Shown: piece after piece, positions 1 to 13,851 of the stretch
Layout: the number at the start of each line of letters is the position of its first letter
Position numbering within the stretch: position 1 is the first letter of the stretch
Assembly (NCBI GenBank): GCA_013400975.1
Contig: WBMZ01002655.1
Location: 248,001 to 312,000, forward strand
DNA length: 64,000 nt
Direction of reading: 5' to 3'
DNA from: Atrichornis clamosus
Lineage: Eukaryota; Chordata; Aves; Passeriformes; Menuridae
Notes under the pieces: generated by a model
What the model was told of the DNA's origin: nothing
Seen by the model: only the letters and a program-made list of their open reading frames with translations
Database searches by the model: none
Position numbers and translations under genes: made by a program

Positions 1-3000
1 GGCAAGAATAATAGTGGGGGAGATTCAGTGAAGATACATCAACTCCATCTATATGTAAGTCAGAATTATTACCCTACACATATGAATGCAAGTGTCAGCT
101 ACTTCAACACAAGTTTTATCAACTGGACTGGTGTCAAGAGACAGTCACGACTCAAAAAACTGAGCAGCTTCAGTGCAGCTTGCAGGTTCTCAACACCACC
201 AAGAGCTTGAATCAATCAAAGATAGACACCATCTTTAGGATGTATGGCTAGCTTAATTAAGCAATTATATCACATATGTCTTAAAAATTGGCATGTCCAA
301 TATATTTTAGATTACTGGGGGCACCTGCTTACACACGTCTGAAAGCTAGAACCATGGCTACATGAACGTGTCACTTGCACGTTTGCTTTCATGTTCTGAA
401 ATGCAGAACAAACCTTGCAAGAGAAAACAACAAATGCTAAAGCTGAGCTGAAAGCTGTCTGAAGCGGCAGGTGGAAAAATTCCTCTCTGCATCAGATGTC
501 TTTCATTGTACCACTGTGCAAAGAAAAGGCTGAAAGATGCAGATACACTTTTTACTTGCCCAGATATTTGAGTGAAGTAGTGATAAATAGCAAAATGTGA
601 CACAAATTCCCAAGTTTTTAAGGAACTCCTTCATTTTTCTAAAGAGTGAAATAATGCAATATCTACTGTCATTCTCAAAGAGGAGAGCTGAAGTCAGCAA
701 ACAGAGCAGCCTCAAAGCCTGAGGGAAAGGGGCAGGAGGAGCACTTGCTACTCACCATATGAATGGCGAGCAGAGAAAAAAGCAGACCTGACCTTTCAGG
801 GAGACCTGGAAACAGCTCTAAGAGCACTGGCCATTAAAACAAAACAAAACACAAAAAAAAGGCATTAAGAAAACTTCACTCCAATGGGAAGAGGAAGTGG
901 TTTAAGGGGATTAACTCCCAAAAAACAAAGCTCCACTCTTCCTCAGAGTGGTGAGGAGTCCCAGAAATCTTCTTCTATATTGACAGGGCTGTGAAAATGG
1001 ATAAATGTTGGCAACCACTCAACAAATGATAGTAATGTGAGGTGACATCTCTGGACCTCAACCAGCCAGCACACAATTGTCTCGTTTTCATGGTGTGTCA
1101 AATTAAATTTAGACTTCAGAGCTTTGCTTGTCTTGTGCTGTTCCCTCCTTTCCAGAGCAGAACACAGAAGAACATTTACAAATTTACACTGACTTTGACC
1201 TGCAAACACAAATGCCAGCCCGCAAAAACTAGCGCTGAATCATTTCTTTTCCTAGCTGCGACCTTTTTACCCCCCTTCCCTTTCATGTCAGTCCATTTCT
1301 TCATGAGAGGCTCTCATGCATCTGTATCACAGAAGCATTTGGGAAGATTCAGTGGGTTTGTACTTGATTAGCTGTAGGGAAATTTTCTCAGCCAGGAGCC
1401 TTTCATGTTGGGCAACAAACACAGTGCCCCTTTTCTGACTGCCCTTCTCCAACAACCATAGCAACAATCACAAAACCCACAACAGCTTAGTAACCTATTT
1501 CATGAGACTGAAATGCTCTAAAATCTTCAGATGTTACAGAGTGGCAAGGCATTAACTGGATACAAAATAGACATCAATTTTGTCTTGGCACTGTAAAAGT
1601 GTAATAATTGATTAAGTCTACCTTGACACTAAACTGATGATGCAGTGGAGTCACAGCCACGCTTGAGTCAGCTTTGACAGGACCAGGATTACACCCTCTT
1701 TTTCTTTTACTCGAGTAACAGCCTCTTCAACTGTGCAAACCCAACTCATCTGGAAGTACTGTTACTGAAACCAGACACTTTAAAAGCATTGATGCTTTTT
1801 TTGAAGCTGGCATTAAGACTACAATGTCTTGCCGCATCAAGGCAAAAAAGATCAATCCTTTCCTTCATATGCAAAATTACTCAGAGATTTGAGTTTAAAA
1901 TGGGAAGGAGTTTATGAATTCAAAACAGGGCTGAAGTTAAAAGCCCATGAAGTTGGTTAGTTGATTGTGTGACTTCAGGAGGCACTGAATTTTAATCTCA
2001 TACTCAACAGAAAGTAGTTGTAGAGACGGCTGAGGAAACAGAGGTATCAAAATGAAAGCAGGCAATGCCAGTTCTGGGTAGCTGCATGGGGACTTTTTGA
2101 GAAGAGCTGTCAGCATGACTGCTAGATTAGATCTAAGTCTGAGTTTAACACAGAAGAAGAGGGGATGTCTCATACCAACTGCTTCTGCTCAAGCTGGAAA
2201 TACTAGAGAAATTCCCTCTGCTTGTGGCATTTTAGCACTTCTGGATTCAGGTGATCAGTACACAGAGATGAATAAAAATTACAGAAGGACCTGAACCAGA
2301 GCTCTATCCAATACCCATAAATTTGAGAACTCATTGAACATGTGTCTGGCTTTGTGGATAAGTTCAATGGGAGATGGATGCAGGAGAGAAAAAAAGCACG
2401 AGTTCTCAAAAATATTTTTAAAAAACTAACTCTTCTGGAACAGAATTTTGTTGCACAAGTAGATGAAGACTTATCAAGGACCCAGTTCTGTGAAGCACAG
2501 ATACACAAATGAATAAGGAAGGACTTGAGCATGTGTGTAAAGTTAAGCATGCACTCCGTTGCTCTGCTGAACACAGAGCATAGGTTCTACTCCTTAGCAG
2601 TCATTTCCCAGTTGGAAACCCTTGTCAGGGAGAGAAAGGGCAAAAAGAAGAGTTGTTTAGCATGATATTTTTAGAGAGATTTTTAATGGAATATTTGTTA
2701 AGCTTTCTTCCACCCTGACTCCCCCCTGCTGCTGTCTGGGTTTTGTGTGTGTGTTTTTTTAATGGTTAGCAATGCATCGCAGTACGGCTGCTGTTTAAAT
2801 ATTTGCCTGAAAAAAATGTAGTCTGTGCTTAAGAAAAGTGGTTTGGCACAAACTGGACATTTTCAAACATCCATTTACCAGATGGATCACTTTGTTCAAT
2901 TACAAAGGAAAATAAAGATGGTGAAGGAGTTGAAAACCGAGTGGAATGTTCCTAAGCACACAGCATTGTTTACTATCTGCATGTCTTCTGGCATCCTGTG

Positions 3001-6000
3001 AGAAACTATCAATAGGCGCTTCAAAAATGTTCCTTTCCTTTAAAAAGTCTGCATTTTTAACCATAATAAAAAGGCAGTAAATATACTCTACAATAGCCTG
3101 ATGGAAAAATGTGCTAAAGTATTTCTATAAATCAAATGTAGCAGTTTGGCATTAGCTCTGAGGCAGTAAATTTAGTAAATTAGGACCAGATGATTTTAAA
3201 ATAGAATCTTACATAACTTTCTAGCGTGATATATATTTTTTTTAATTTAACACAAGTTTGTCTGTCTTCATAAAGTTATCTTGGCTGCTACCAGAATGTG
3301 GTTTGGTCTCTAAGGACCATATTTTTTGTTATTTATCAATGTTTTAAATATCAAAGCAAGAAGTGGAACAGATTTCTCAAAAGACAGAAAAGGCCATAAT
3401 CTCTACTGATCCGGATAAGGTGTGGGGTGCTTTTCATCCCTGATGCCCCTGACTATTTCACTCTCATTATTCTGATTAATAATAGTCTATTTCTCTATTT
3501 ATCTTCCTTTCTTTGCCCTCCTTCCCTTTTACCACAAATTCAAGGAAATGACTCCCTCCATGCTGCCCCACAGTGGTTACAGCTCCTACAAAAGCAGCTT
3601 GGTCCAGCAAGCTTTTCTCTCACCCATGTGCTTAGGTCAGGAGTCAGCATTTGGGACCTTGCATTTCTTATGCTATCCCACTTTTTGTCTCTGCACCAGA
3701 ATACTCATCTCTTAGAAATAAGGAAAATGAAATAATAAGGACAGTCTAAGGAGCCTATGCCACCAGCTTCAGTCCAAACAGTTTGACCCTATCTCTAAAT
3801 ATATCCCTGAAACCTGCTGTCCCAGCACACCTTTGACTTTCATGTCTCTGAGCCAACGTTTACACCACTGGACAGTCATGTCGGACCACTCCTTACGTTC
3901 TGAGGAGAGGGGATTGCATACATATGTTCTTTGTGGTCTTTCTGGACAAATACTCAGACATAACATAGGCTTTCACTGGAAGCAACAACTTCTGGAATAG
4001 CTACTGTGGAGCCATCCCACAGCAGCTGTGGTCACCACAGTGCTACTGTGACTGACTTGGGAAAGCATGACCAAGGTCCTTTTACAGTGCACACCATCTG
4101 GAGAGCCAGAGCCAACACACTCTATCTCAAAACTTTGAAGAGAAAGGAGAGTCTCTCCAGTACCCTGACTCACAGCTTCTAGACAAACATATGCCTCGAC
4201 ATTATGACACAACAGAAGAGATAAGCCACTCCTCAAAAGCTGTAAGGACACGTGGAGACAAATCCTTACAGCTCCCAGACAGGGCTGAGCTCTGAGGATG
4301 TGAGGTGTCAAATCCTTGTATAAATTCTTATGACTCGAGCCCTCATCAGATTTCAGAAGAAAACACAATGAGTCAACAGGAATGAGAGGGAAGGGACAGA
4401 TGAAGACGAGAACAGAGGTGTTGAAGGAGAGGCCAGCAAAGAGTTGTGCGGAGCTTTCCTTTCATATGATCTCAAAACTGGTCCTTCTGTCACCTGTGCA
4501 AGTGTAGGTATCCAGACCGGAGCAAGCAGAAGAGTAACTGCAGTGGATACTCGTGAGAGCCAAGTTATCTTCATTTGCTGCCTCCCTCAGCAGAGACAGA
4601 CTACTGCAAGGAGCCAATTAAGCCCTTAGTCCAAGGCTTGGGACTCTACATGGCGTGGGCCAAATCTGGGTTCCAGTGAAGTTGAGAGAAGCTTTGCCAA
4701 TGGGAACATGCTCTGTCCTTTTCACCCCATCTTTGGCTACCCTGTTGCTGGAAGCATTCAGAGCTTGCAAATGATAGCAATGGAAAAGAGAGGGAACAGA
4801 GTTCCCACGTTCCTTCTCTTCTAGCATTGTTTCCTGAGAGTCCTGCAACACACAGCAATGCAATGATCTTTTCTTTAAACGACATCAGACTGAAATGCTT
4901 GTTAAAAATAACAGAAGAGGAGGAGGGGTTTGAAAGCTAGTCATTTTCCTTTAAAGAATGATTTTGGGAGAATAGACATAAACAGATTTAGATGGCAGCA
5001 AAGAAAACCATTTTTGGCAGTTTTGCGAAGATGCAAATTTACACTGAGTATGAGATGAGAACTTAAACACCAACATCCAAAGAAGAGAAAAATAAGTCAG
5101 ACAGTATGAGACATTTCACATGCTGTTCTCTGTTGTTATGGTTATCAACTGACCTCCACGGATCTGTTTGAAGCAAAAGAGAGAAAAGATTATTGCCTTC
5201 TTATCTTATAACCTCCCTCCAAACATCTCCAAAAGAAGGAAATTTCCTGGAAATTCCTCAAGCCTTAAACACCTCCAAGCTGGTGTGTTACACCTCCGAT
5301 ACATCGTGGGAAGCTTGGCAATAAAGGCAAAACAGAACTCTCCCCTTTGTATTGAGTCTTTTTTTTAATCCCAAACTTGCATTTCATTAAAGTTTTATTT
5401 TTGCTCCTCCTCCTATTGGTAAAAACTGGCTGCTGGCTCATGAACAACAACTGAGCTGATGGTCTTACCAGAGAGAAATGCTTTTGGTTTGAAAGAGCTG
5501 CTAGTGAGAGATGGGGAGAGGGAAAACATGAAGATATAAAATATAACAACAGCAAATTATTTTTGCTAAAAGTGTGGGAGATATGCAACAAAAGGTTCCT
5601 AAAAACAGAGATAAAAAATACAATAAGCTTTGCAAGCAAAATGGACACTGTTGGCTAGTCCAGTCACAGGACAATTCCTTGAATGATGTGTAAAACTGAG
5701 GGACAAATTACGGTCTGGAGAGATTGTATTTTTGGGTCATTTTTGATGTTGTGCCAAGTTCAAGTAGTGTGTATTTTGCAAATCAGGGGGAAGGAGAGAG
5801 TATTTAGACAAGGCTTTCTTTGGTCTTGACTCCCTGAAATGGAGTTAAGACACAGAAATGCTCTGCACAGAGGAATGTTGGGATTTCAAGAATTTTTATG
5901 CCGTATTTTAAATCTGTCTAATATAAGTGTAAGGAGTTCAACACACACCCCTCTTTATACACTATTTTGTAGCTTCATCTGTCTGTACAACCTCCTTCCA

Positions 6001-7636
6001 CACAAGTTCAGAGCAAATTGCTAGCACGTGTGCTTTGAATCAGGGCTCTCCACCCTGCCAACTGCAGGACTGGGAAGGCAGGAGGAGGGGGAGGAGAGGC
6101 AGGCAGGAAAAGCAGACAGGAGCAGGGCACCACAGACTGGAAAGAGCAGAGCTGTGTGCTACCATATTCAAGAGAAAGCTTCTGGGGATGAGAATTGCTG
6201 CATATCACTCTGCGTATGCATGTGAGGAGGCGAGAGAGGTTGCATCTCCTAAGAAAAAACTTAACTGATCCTAGTCTACAAGACTTCATCTCTCTAGGGT
6301 GTCACAGGAAAGTGAACCTTTTTATTCCTGACCACTCTTTCCTACTTAATTGTCCACACTCACACTCCTGCTTTCATGAAGAAACTCCTTTGCATGTGAG
6401 TTGTGCGCTACTTGAGTCAGAATTTTGTTCCCACAAACCTGGTATACTGGATGCACATATTCAAAAGAGCCTGGGATGTTTCCAAACTGGGCTCATAGTA
6501 CTGTGATCTGCAAGTTGACCTCTACCAAAATAAAAAAAACCCAACACCTCTACAACCCAACCCAAAAAAACCTCACAACCCAACCCAAAACCAAACCAAC
6601 CAAACAAATAAAATAAAAGAAAAAGCCTATTGGATTCATTCATATTTTAACAATTGTAACACCTAGTGGAATAATGTAACCTGTGCTATGTGGATAAAAT
6701 CTCAGCTCTGGAGTTTCGCCCAAACTGGGAAAAGTTCAAGTAGAAAGTTCAGGTAAAGATCTGAGCTTTTGGATGCCAGCACTATGACTTCTTACAACTG
6801 CATGAAAAGCTCAACATGCCTAAGCTTTGTGCCCAAATTTCATGTCTGAGGCAATTCCGGTCTCAATTCTGGATTCCTTTCATCTTAAACGAGCTGTGAT
6901 ATCTAAACATACATTTCCTCTTGAGCAACCTCCCTATGTTATATTTATCATATTTCATCCACACAATTGTGAACCAGAGAGAACAGAAGCCCTTTGCAGT
7001 CTCCAGAGTTGTGCTGTATCGCAGTTTTTCTTAAGAAAAACAAGAAAAACTCTTTCAGCATCAGTAGGTTGAACGGTATGCACGCCACACGTCTGGAAGC
7101 AAGCCTGTATTTTTTAACCCATGTATTAAAAATATTCAGTGCTGGAGGGGAAAATAAAGGAGTGTAGTCTGAGCATGCTGTTAGACTAGTTTGTTTGTTT
7201 GGGAGATGAATAAGCCTTTGACAGTATCTCTGGAAGGAATAGGCTAGTGCGTGCTCCATGCTGACATTCTTTTCCCTCTCCAGTCTTCCCTGCATACCTC
7301 ACATTCTTCTTTCCCTCCCAACACCACCGGTTCCTGGGCAGGCAAGTACTGGAGACCCTGTCTGCCACAGCCCTGCACCCATCTTGAAGCCATGGGCTCC
7401 TGCCATCTCTCCTCTCACCAACGTTACCTGCACCAATGCACATACCAAGGTTCCCAGAGCTCTTACTTTGCCTCAGCTCGGCAAAGGGTGCATGGCAGCT
7501 CAGCTACAATGGCTATTGTCTTCCACAAATTCCTCCCAACACTGCTGAGAGCATCAAGTCCCCCTGACAAAGTGCTCTACACCAGCCCTCTCCCTGGGGA
7601 GCTGCTGTGCTGCACAGACCTGGAAAAGCTTTTCAG
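1..7636. other. Upstream intergenic DNA, no gene recognised
   Basis: I see no coding exon, RNA gene or recognisable transposon. Open frames are short (131 codons at most), overlap each other on both strands and match nothing I know. One low-complexity A/C tract lies at 6527-6620. Distal NEDD9 enhancers or an alternative first exon could be here, but the sequence alone does not show them. Confidence 0.6.
6527..6620. repeat. A/C-rich low-complexity tract
   Basis: About 95 bases are almost free of G on the + strand, with ACCCAACCCAAAA and CCAAACCAACCAAAC type units in no strict period, ending in an AATAAAATAAAAG stretch. It resembles a degraded simple repeat. Confidence 0.75.
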
Positions 7637-8370
7637 AGAATCACAGGATACGCTGAGTTGGAAGGGATGCACAAGGATCATCGAGTCCAGCTCCCAGCCC
7701 TGCACAGCACCATCCCCAAGAGTCACACCATGTGTCCAACAGCATTGTCCAAACACTTCTTTAGTTCTGTCAGGGTGATGCTGTGACCACTTCCCTGGGG
7801 AGCCTGTTTCAGTGCCCAACAACCCTCTGGGTGAAAAACCTTTTTCTAACACCCAGCCGAAACCTCCCCTGACACAAATTTAGGCCATTCCCTTGGGTCC
7901 TGTCACTGGCCACCACAGAAAAGAGATCAGTATCTGCCCCTCCTCTTCCCCTCACAGGAAAGCTGTAGACTGTGATGAGGTCTCTCCTCAGTCTCCTCTT
8001 CTCCAGGCTGAACAGAACAAGTGACTTCAGCCACTCCTCATACAGCGTCCAGACCCTTCACCATCCTCATGGCCCTCTTTTGGACACTCTCTAATAGCTT
8101 AATGTCTTTTTTATATGGTGGCACCCAAAACTGCCCCCAGCACTTGAGGTGAGGCCGCCCCAGTGCAGAGCAGAGCAGGACAATCCCCTCCCTTGCCCGG
8201 CTGGCGATGCTGGGCCTGATGCACCCCAGGACAGGGTTGGCCCTCCTGGCTGCCAGGGCACTGCTGACTCACATTCAACTTTCCATCAATCAGGACCATT
8301 TTCATGGCATTGCTTCTCAGTGTCTCATTTCCCAGTCTGTATGTACATCCAGGGTTGCCCCATCCTCATC
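7637..8370 (-). mobile_element. CR1 LINE 3' fragment, antisense to NEDD9
   Basis: Read on the + strand it opens with AGAATCACAGGAT, the reverse complement of the CR1 3' tail, then shows the usual order of CR1 blocks: TTGGAAGGGATG, TCATCGAGTCCAGCTCC, CTTCTCCAGGCTGAACA, CCAGACCCTTCACC and CCCCAGGACAGGGTTGGCCC. The minus strand still reads as a broken C-terminal end of the CR1 reverse-transcriptase ORF2 (pieces such as [20 protein letters not shown] and HWNRLPGEVV). It is 5' truncated, as most CR1 copies are. The left edge is clear; the right edge at about 8370 is approximate. Confidence 0.9.
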
Positions 8371-11300
8371 TGCAGTAAATGCTCAGCACTAGACCAGAGG
8401 CAAATTTACTTCTTTTCAATTTTACATTCTCACCTTTCCTTTCTCCAGAGTAAGATGTGTCCCTCACGTTTTAATAGTGATTCCCCTGTTTCCTTTTCCC
8501 ATGTTCATTTTCCCCTGAGAAGGTGACTGCCTGCTTCTCATAACAAATGAAAATTGTAGTAGTATATATTTTTGTTCTTTTTCTTTTTTTTTTTTAACTG
8601 AACAAACTTTTCAGGTTTTATTCACTCGGTCAGGCTGGTGGTTTAGTGACAGTCAGTGCCAGAGTATCTAAATTCCAACCGCCTTCCATGATTTCTCAAA
8701 CTAACAAAGACTGGATTCATTTTCAAAACCTCTTGGGTGGGAGGACACCAGTATGTTTCTTTCTGGCTGGCATTTGAAGCAAAACAGAGAGGACAGAGGG
8801 AGCTGCATTTATTCCCCTTATCTGAAGGAGGGTCACTAAACAGGGCCTTGATGGTTGACTTACAAAGTTAAATGAGCGATTCCTGACGAAACACTGCATA
8901 AAATGCCCTTCTCAAGAATGTGAACAGCTTTTGTGCCTTATTGTGAAAGGAGGTGGGATGCCTGTAAGATTAGTTTGTATATATTAAAGGAAATGTAGAA
9001 TTCTAAAGCAAGGCGGGTGAACTAGATCTGTGGTTAAAAGGCATCTTAGGTAAAATGGCAAAGGACAGTCAAATTTAGAAAGATAATCCTAAGTCACAAT
9101 TTTTATTCTCACAATTTTACCCTTGCATTTAAACCTTACCACTACGGTGACTGCTACCCACTCCTCTGTCTGCCAGGACAGACTTCTTTTACTGTTAAAT
9201 GGAATATACCACTTGCTTAAAAAGATTTCCATCACTGGTCAAAGAGAAACAGAGAAGACTTTGTTTTGGTTTGCTGAAATGCAAAATATTCCCTTCTTTG
9301 GGTGAGAATAAAATCTTTTTCTCACTATCTCCTAGTGAGGTGGGAGAGGGAGGCTTTCTGTGCGGACAGACACAGAATCCTGCCCATGTCAGTGGTGAAC
9401 TTTTGTTAACGTTCTTCTCAGGAAACAGCAGCATTTCATCTTTTTTAACAGATTTGTCCAAGCAAGCAAATTCCACCACTCTGAGTGTGTGTACAAAATC
9501 ATTCTGTACTGAAGAAATTCCATCCACTGCATATCCGCTGAACCAGCCTGGTAGTGTTATGGGGGTGGCAGGACATGAGGCTAATTATGACTCCTTTGCT
9601 CGTAAAGTGCAGTGGCACTATAACTAAATTAATTTTAATCCAAATCCCCTGGCCAAGCATCACAGCAAGAAGCAATGCAGATGCCACACAACATTATCCC
9701 AGAGATAGTTAGGCCTTTGTGAAGAGGCAAAAAAAAAAAGACAGCTCAATGTTTCCCAAACACAGGGCCCACAGACCCTTCCTGAAAAGACTCTCTCAAC
9801 TGTGAGGGAGACACTCTGCTGTGTCTCTCTTTTCTCAGATTGTGTCAATGGGGAAAAGGGAACAAGGGGATTTTTGTTTGAGTAACCTTTCAGAGCAGGA
9901 TATCTGTCTCGTGTTCTGCTATCAATTGTCACAAGGTGATAGCTGGCTGATTTGCTTCAGCGGGTATTCCCTTCCCAGCCCGCTGGCAGCTCCCTTTCAT
10001 GTTGTCTGCCGAGGGTTGCGGCGGGCCAGCCACAGAGCCCAGATGACGAGCAGTCCCTGTGGCTGCCCTATCACTTCACCTGCTGCCACCCCACAAACAC
10101 CTCAACACCCCAGCTGGCAATCAGGAGGGCACTGGGAAGACACAGAGCAGTGGTGCAGTTAAAAAAACAGCAAGCAACAAGCTCAGCAGGATGGTGTATG
10201 AGAGCAGGAGACAAGCAGTAGGTTGCCCAAATGAGCAGAGAGTAATATTAATTGCCCTAAGCAAAAGCAAAGAAACAAACAAAAGCCATCGACAGAGGCA
10301 CAAGAGGAAGTCACAGGACCCATTTGCTACCCTGTTAGACTTGCAGCGGAATAAATATGAGGCAGTGAATCAAGCTATTGCTGTGCTGCGAAGCAAAAAG
10401 ACACATTACATGAATTACCCCCCTGAGAACTTCAATAGGACCTTGTAGTTATAAATCCTGGCAATATAGCTCAAGTTGCCTCTGAAACACAGACATCAGT
10501 AATGCCTGGCCTCGGCTTCCTCACCAGCAAGTTGCATTGTATAATTGAGCTGATTATCCAAGGCAACCGACTCAAAACTTTCCTAGACTATGTCTGAAAT
10601 ACAATATTACATAGTAAAGGCATGGTTGCCACCAAGGTCATCAAGAGCAGCAGAGTGGTTGCACCAACCACAAACGTGCCTGCCGCAATCCTGACTGCTT
10701 ACAGCAACGCGCCAAGGTTAGCGATCACGTTTACAAATCTCCCTCTCAGGGCGTATCTAATTCCCAATATCTGTGCTAGAACGTGGAGCTCTGCCGTGCT
10801 GCCAGCTCTGCTAGAAGTGTCGCACAGAGCACGGGTGTTTCACCCTGGGGGAAATTAAAAACCCCCTCAAGGTAAATGGAGTAGGTGACAGAGTGGGAGG
10901 GAGGGTGCATGAATAAAATGAGCACCGGGACTTCACTGCACAGGTGGTGTGTGATGGCAATCTCTTTTTCTCCCTGTAAAACACCAGCTCTGGTATCTCC
11001 TCCTTCAGAGTGGTAAAGTACAGCTACCAACACTGACAGACTTTGTGGTTTTGTGCCCAAAGTGTCATTCCAGTGGCATCTAAGTAAAAGTATTTAATAT
11101 GAGTTATGGAAAGCGATAAGGGCAAAACAATATACACACAGGAACAATCCAACTAGAATTTCATATTAACACATCTGTTACCTCATATTAAAACTAGTCA
11201 GGGACTTTTTACACACATTAAAAGCAACGCAAGCTAAAACAAAAGCAGAAGGTACAGCTTCTAAAATGTGCTTAGGTTTCATAACGTGATTGTAAAGCGT

Positions 11301-12918
11301 TCTGAAAAAACACCAGTTACATGACAAGTACCACTATTGGTGGGATGACTGGAAACCAGATGTACTCTGTGTTTAAACATAGGTGAAGTCAGAAATATTA
11401 TGATACTTTTCTCATATTTGTCTCCAATACTTATTTGATTCCTACTGATGTGGTTTTACAATCTTTAATGCATTTATCTTCATGGCAATGGTGCCACGTA
11501 AAGAGATTATACAGAGTTTATTCAAGGAAAGGGATTAGGATGCTAGTCCAATACCATGCCAACACCTTAGCCATTGCATCCTCTGTATTTAGCAGAAATT
11601 TTCTCCTTGGAGTATGAAGGGCAAAACCAGAGAAAAAGAAAACCAAAGGTTCTTTGATTCTTAACTCTTCAGTTAAGAAATACTCCAAAGAAAGTTGCAC
11701 TCTCCCAATAGTAAGCTGGTTATACATAATCAGTGGAAGAATTCTTTTCTTAATTAAAGTAAGGACACAGCATACAAGTGAGTTTTATTCTCTTGAAACC
11801 ACCCGAATTTATTTTGGTGCTGCACTTAACGCTGTCCTAAACCCAGAGCATATAAAATACCATTTGTTTCACATATCTTCTTGGGAAATCAGAAGAATCA
11901 ACAGCAACAACAAAAACAGAAAGAAAGACCCAGGGAAAAAGGTCTTTCTGTGAGGGGTTAGAGCCAGCAAAGCTACAGCACTGCTTTGGGAGCCCAGCCA
12001 CAGCCGTACACTCTGCACAGCATAAAGCAGGATCTCACTCTTCTCACTAATTTCTGAGACATCTTTTGTGCTGACAGGGACCCACGCCCATGAGCTATTA
12101 GGGCATGTGCAGTCAAGAAGACAGCATAGAAAAAAAAAGGATTTTTGCATTCATTTAGTAAATTTGTATAGTACTGCCACATATTTTATGCTGGAATCAG
12201 AGAACGCAGGAGATTGCAGATAAAAGTATGACATTCCTTATCAGTCAAGAAGCCATTTTAGCAATAGGATCCGTCTCTAGAGGATTAGTCACATGAGAAT
12301 TTAAGGATAGCTCTGTACTATGGAATGTAGTTATGTTTGTAAGCTGGTAGTACAAGATTATTCTTTGCTATTTTTCCTTAGGCCACTAGAAATAGCCTTG
12401 AGTCCATCTGTGACCTAAAAATGTTGGGTAAGATCCAGCTTGGGCAAAAAGGAGAGAATTTATTTCCTGTTCATCTAAACAAGCTGGAGTATGTCCCATA
12501 CACAAAGATTCCTATTATGAGCACCATATTAATTATGCCTGATTAAGGGACCTGACTTGAAAAGCATGGAAGATCACCACACATCTATTTTCCCCGCTCT
12601 TTCTTGTTCCCAAGATACCAGGGTTAATTATTACTCTCTTCCAAATAATCCTTACTTACCATGGTCACTCTTTATAATGGACATCTCCAGACCATTAAAG
12701 CATTCTTGGCCTCTGGTGTCTAATCAGTGTTAAAATAGCAGCCAGGAAAAGTGCACACTTGACATTTTGATTTGAGCAGCAGTAGTTAAAAAGATCATCT
12801 TCTGGGGACAAATGAGAACAAAAATAACTGCAAAGACAGGAATGGAGCAGTGTTCAGCCCTTCCAGGAGCTGCACATGACAAAGGTGGCCATGGGAGGGA
12901 TGGACAGAAAAGTTTAAC
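8371..12918. other. Upstream intergenic DNA between two CR1 copies
   Basis: No gene is recognised. A T-rich run sits at 8577-8596. The block at about 10620-10850 has more CpG than its surroundings and two ACCACAAA/ACCAACCAC-like runs, so it could be a regulatory element, but I cannot support a specific call. Confidence 0.5.
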
Positions 12919-13576
12919 AGAATCACAGAATCATTTGGGTTGGAAAAGGCCTCTGAGATCATCAGGTCCAACCCTTGGACAAACACCACCACGTCAACTA
13001 GACCATGGCACTAAGTGCCACATCCAGCTGTTTCTTGAAGGCTTCCAGGGTTGGTGACTCCACCACCTCCCTGGGCAGCCCATTGCAATTGGTTACCCAC
13101 GTTTTTTACGTAGAAATTCTTCCTGATGTCCAACCTGAACCTCCCTGGCACCTCGTGACTATGTCTTGTCCTGTCGCTGGCTGCCTGGGAGAAGAAACCA
13201 ACCCCCAGCTGACTATACCCTCCTTTCAGGCAATTGTAGACAGCAGTAAGGTCTCCCCTGAGCCTCCTTTTCTCCAGGCTAAAGAAGCCCAGCTCCCTCA
13301 GCTGCTCCTCCTAAGACTTGTGCTCCTGATCCAGCTCCATTGTCCTTCTCTGGACGCGCTCCAGCCCCTCAATGTCTGTCTCTCAGTGAGGGGCCCAGAA
13401 GTGGACACAGGATTTGAGGTATGGCCTCACCAGTGCCCCATACAGGGATCACTGCCCTGGTGCTGCTGGCCACACTGTTTCTGATATAGGCCAGGATGCC
13501 ATCGGCCTTCTTGCCACCTGGGCACACCGTTGGCTCCTGTTCAGCTGCTGTCGACCTGCATCCCTATGTCCTTTCC
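12919..13576 (-). mobile_element. CR1 LINE 3' fragment abutting the NEDD9 promoter
   Basis: The + strand opens with CAGAATCACAGAATCA and TTGGGTTGGAAAAGGCC, the reverse complement of a CR1 3' end, then CATCAGGTCCAACCC, CACCTCCCTGGGCAGCCC, TTCTTCCTGATGTCCAACCT, CTTTTCTCCAGGCTAAAGAA and TGTCGACCTGCATCCC. This is the antisense of the last part of ORF2 plus the 3' end. The similarity ends at about 13576, where the sequence becomes a CpG island. Apart from its tail it differs from the 7637-8370 copy at many sites, so it is probably another subfamily. Confidence 0.92.
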
Positions 13577-13793
13577 CGCGGGGGAAAAGTCGAGGCGCGG
13601 GTGGAGGTCCCGGGGATCAGGGCCGCCAGCCCTCGCTCTGTGCGGGGCTCTCTCTCCCCCTGGACATGTGAGGAGGGAAGCGGCTGAACACGCCGAGCCC
13701 GGACCCGAACTCGGGTCCCTCCCCGCTCAACTCCTCACCACCCGCGGCGGCGCCACCGCCGGCCGGGCCCGGGGGCGCGCGGCGGAAGGGCGA

Positions 13794-13802
13794 GGGCGGG
13801 GC
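13794..13802 (+). promoter_or_regulatory. GC box (Sp1/KLF type)
   Basis: GGGCGGGGC is a full GC-box match, 165 bases upstream of the NEDD9 start codon. Confidence 0.55.
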
Positions 13803-13834
13803 CGGGATCGGGGCCGGCTCGTGCCCGAGCCTAG

Positions 13835-13839
13835 CCAAT
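13835..13839 (+). promoter_or_regulatory. CCAAT box (NF-Y type)
   Basis: AGCCAATGG surrounds a CCAAT core, the usual flank for NF-Y. It lies 17 bases upstream of the octamer, in the usual position for a TATA-less CpG promoter. Confidence 0.6.
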
Positions 13840-13851
13840 GGAGGCGGTGCT

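Noticed and set aside
7251..7778. 175-codon open frame on the + strand
   Set aside because: Its second half is the antisense of a CR1 element and the rest has no known similarity.
10059..10448. 129-codon lysine-rich open frame upstream of NEDD9
   Set aside because: No similarity, no splice or promoter context, and overlapping frames of similar length on both strands.
13005..13484. 159-codon open frame on the + strand
   Set aside because: It lies wholly inside the antisense CR1 copy and is the wrong strand for the CR1 protein.
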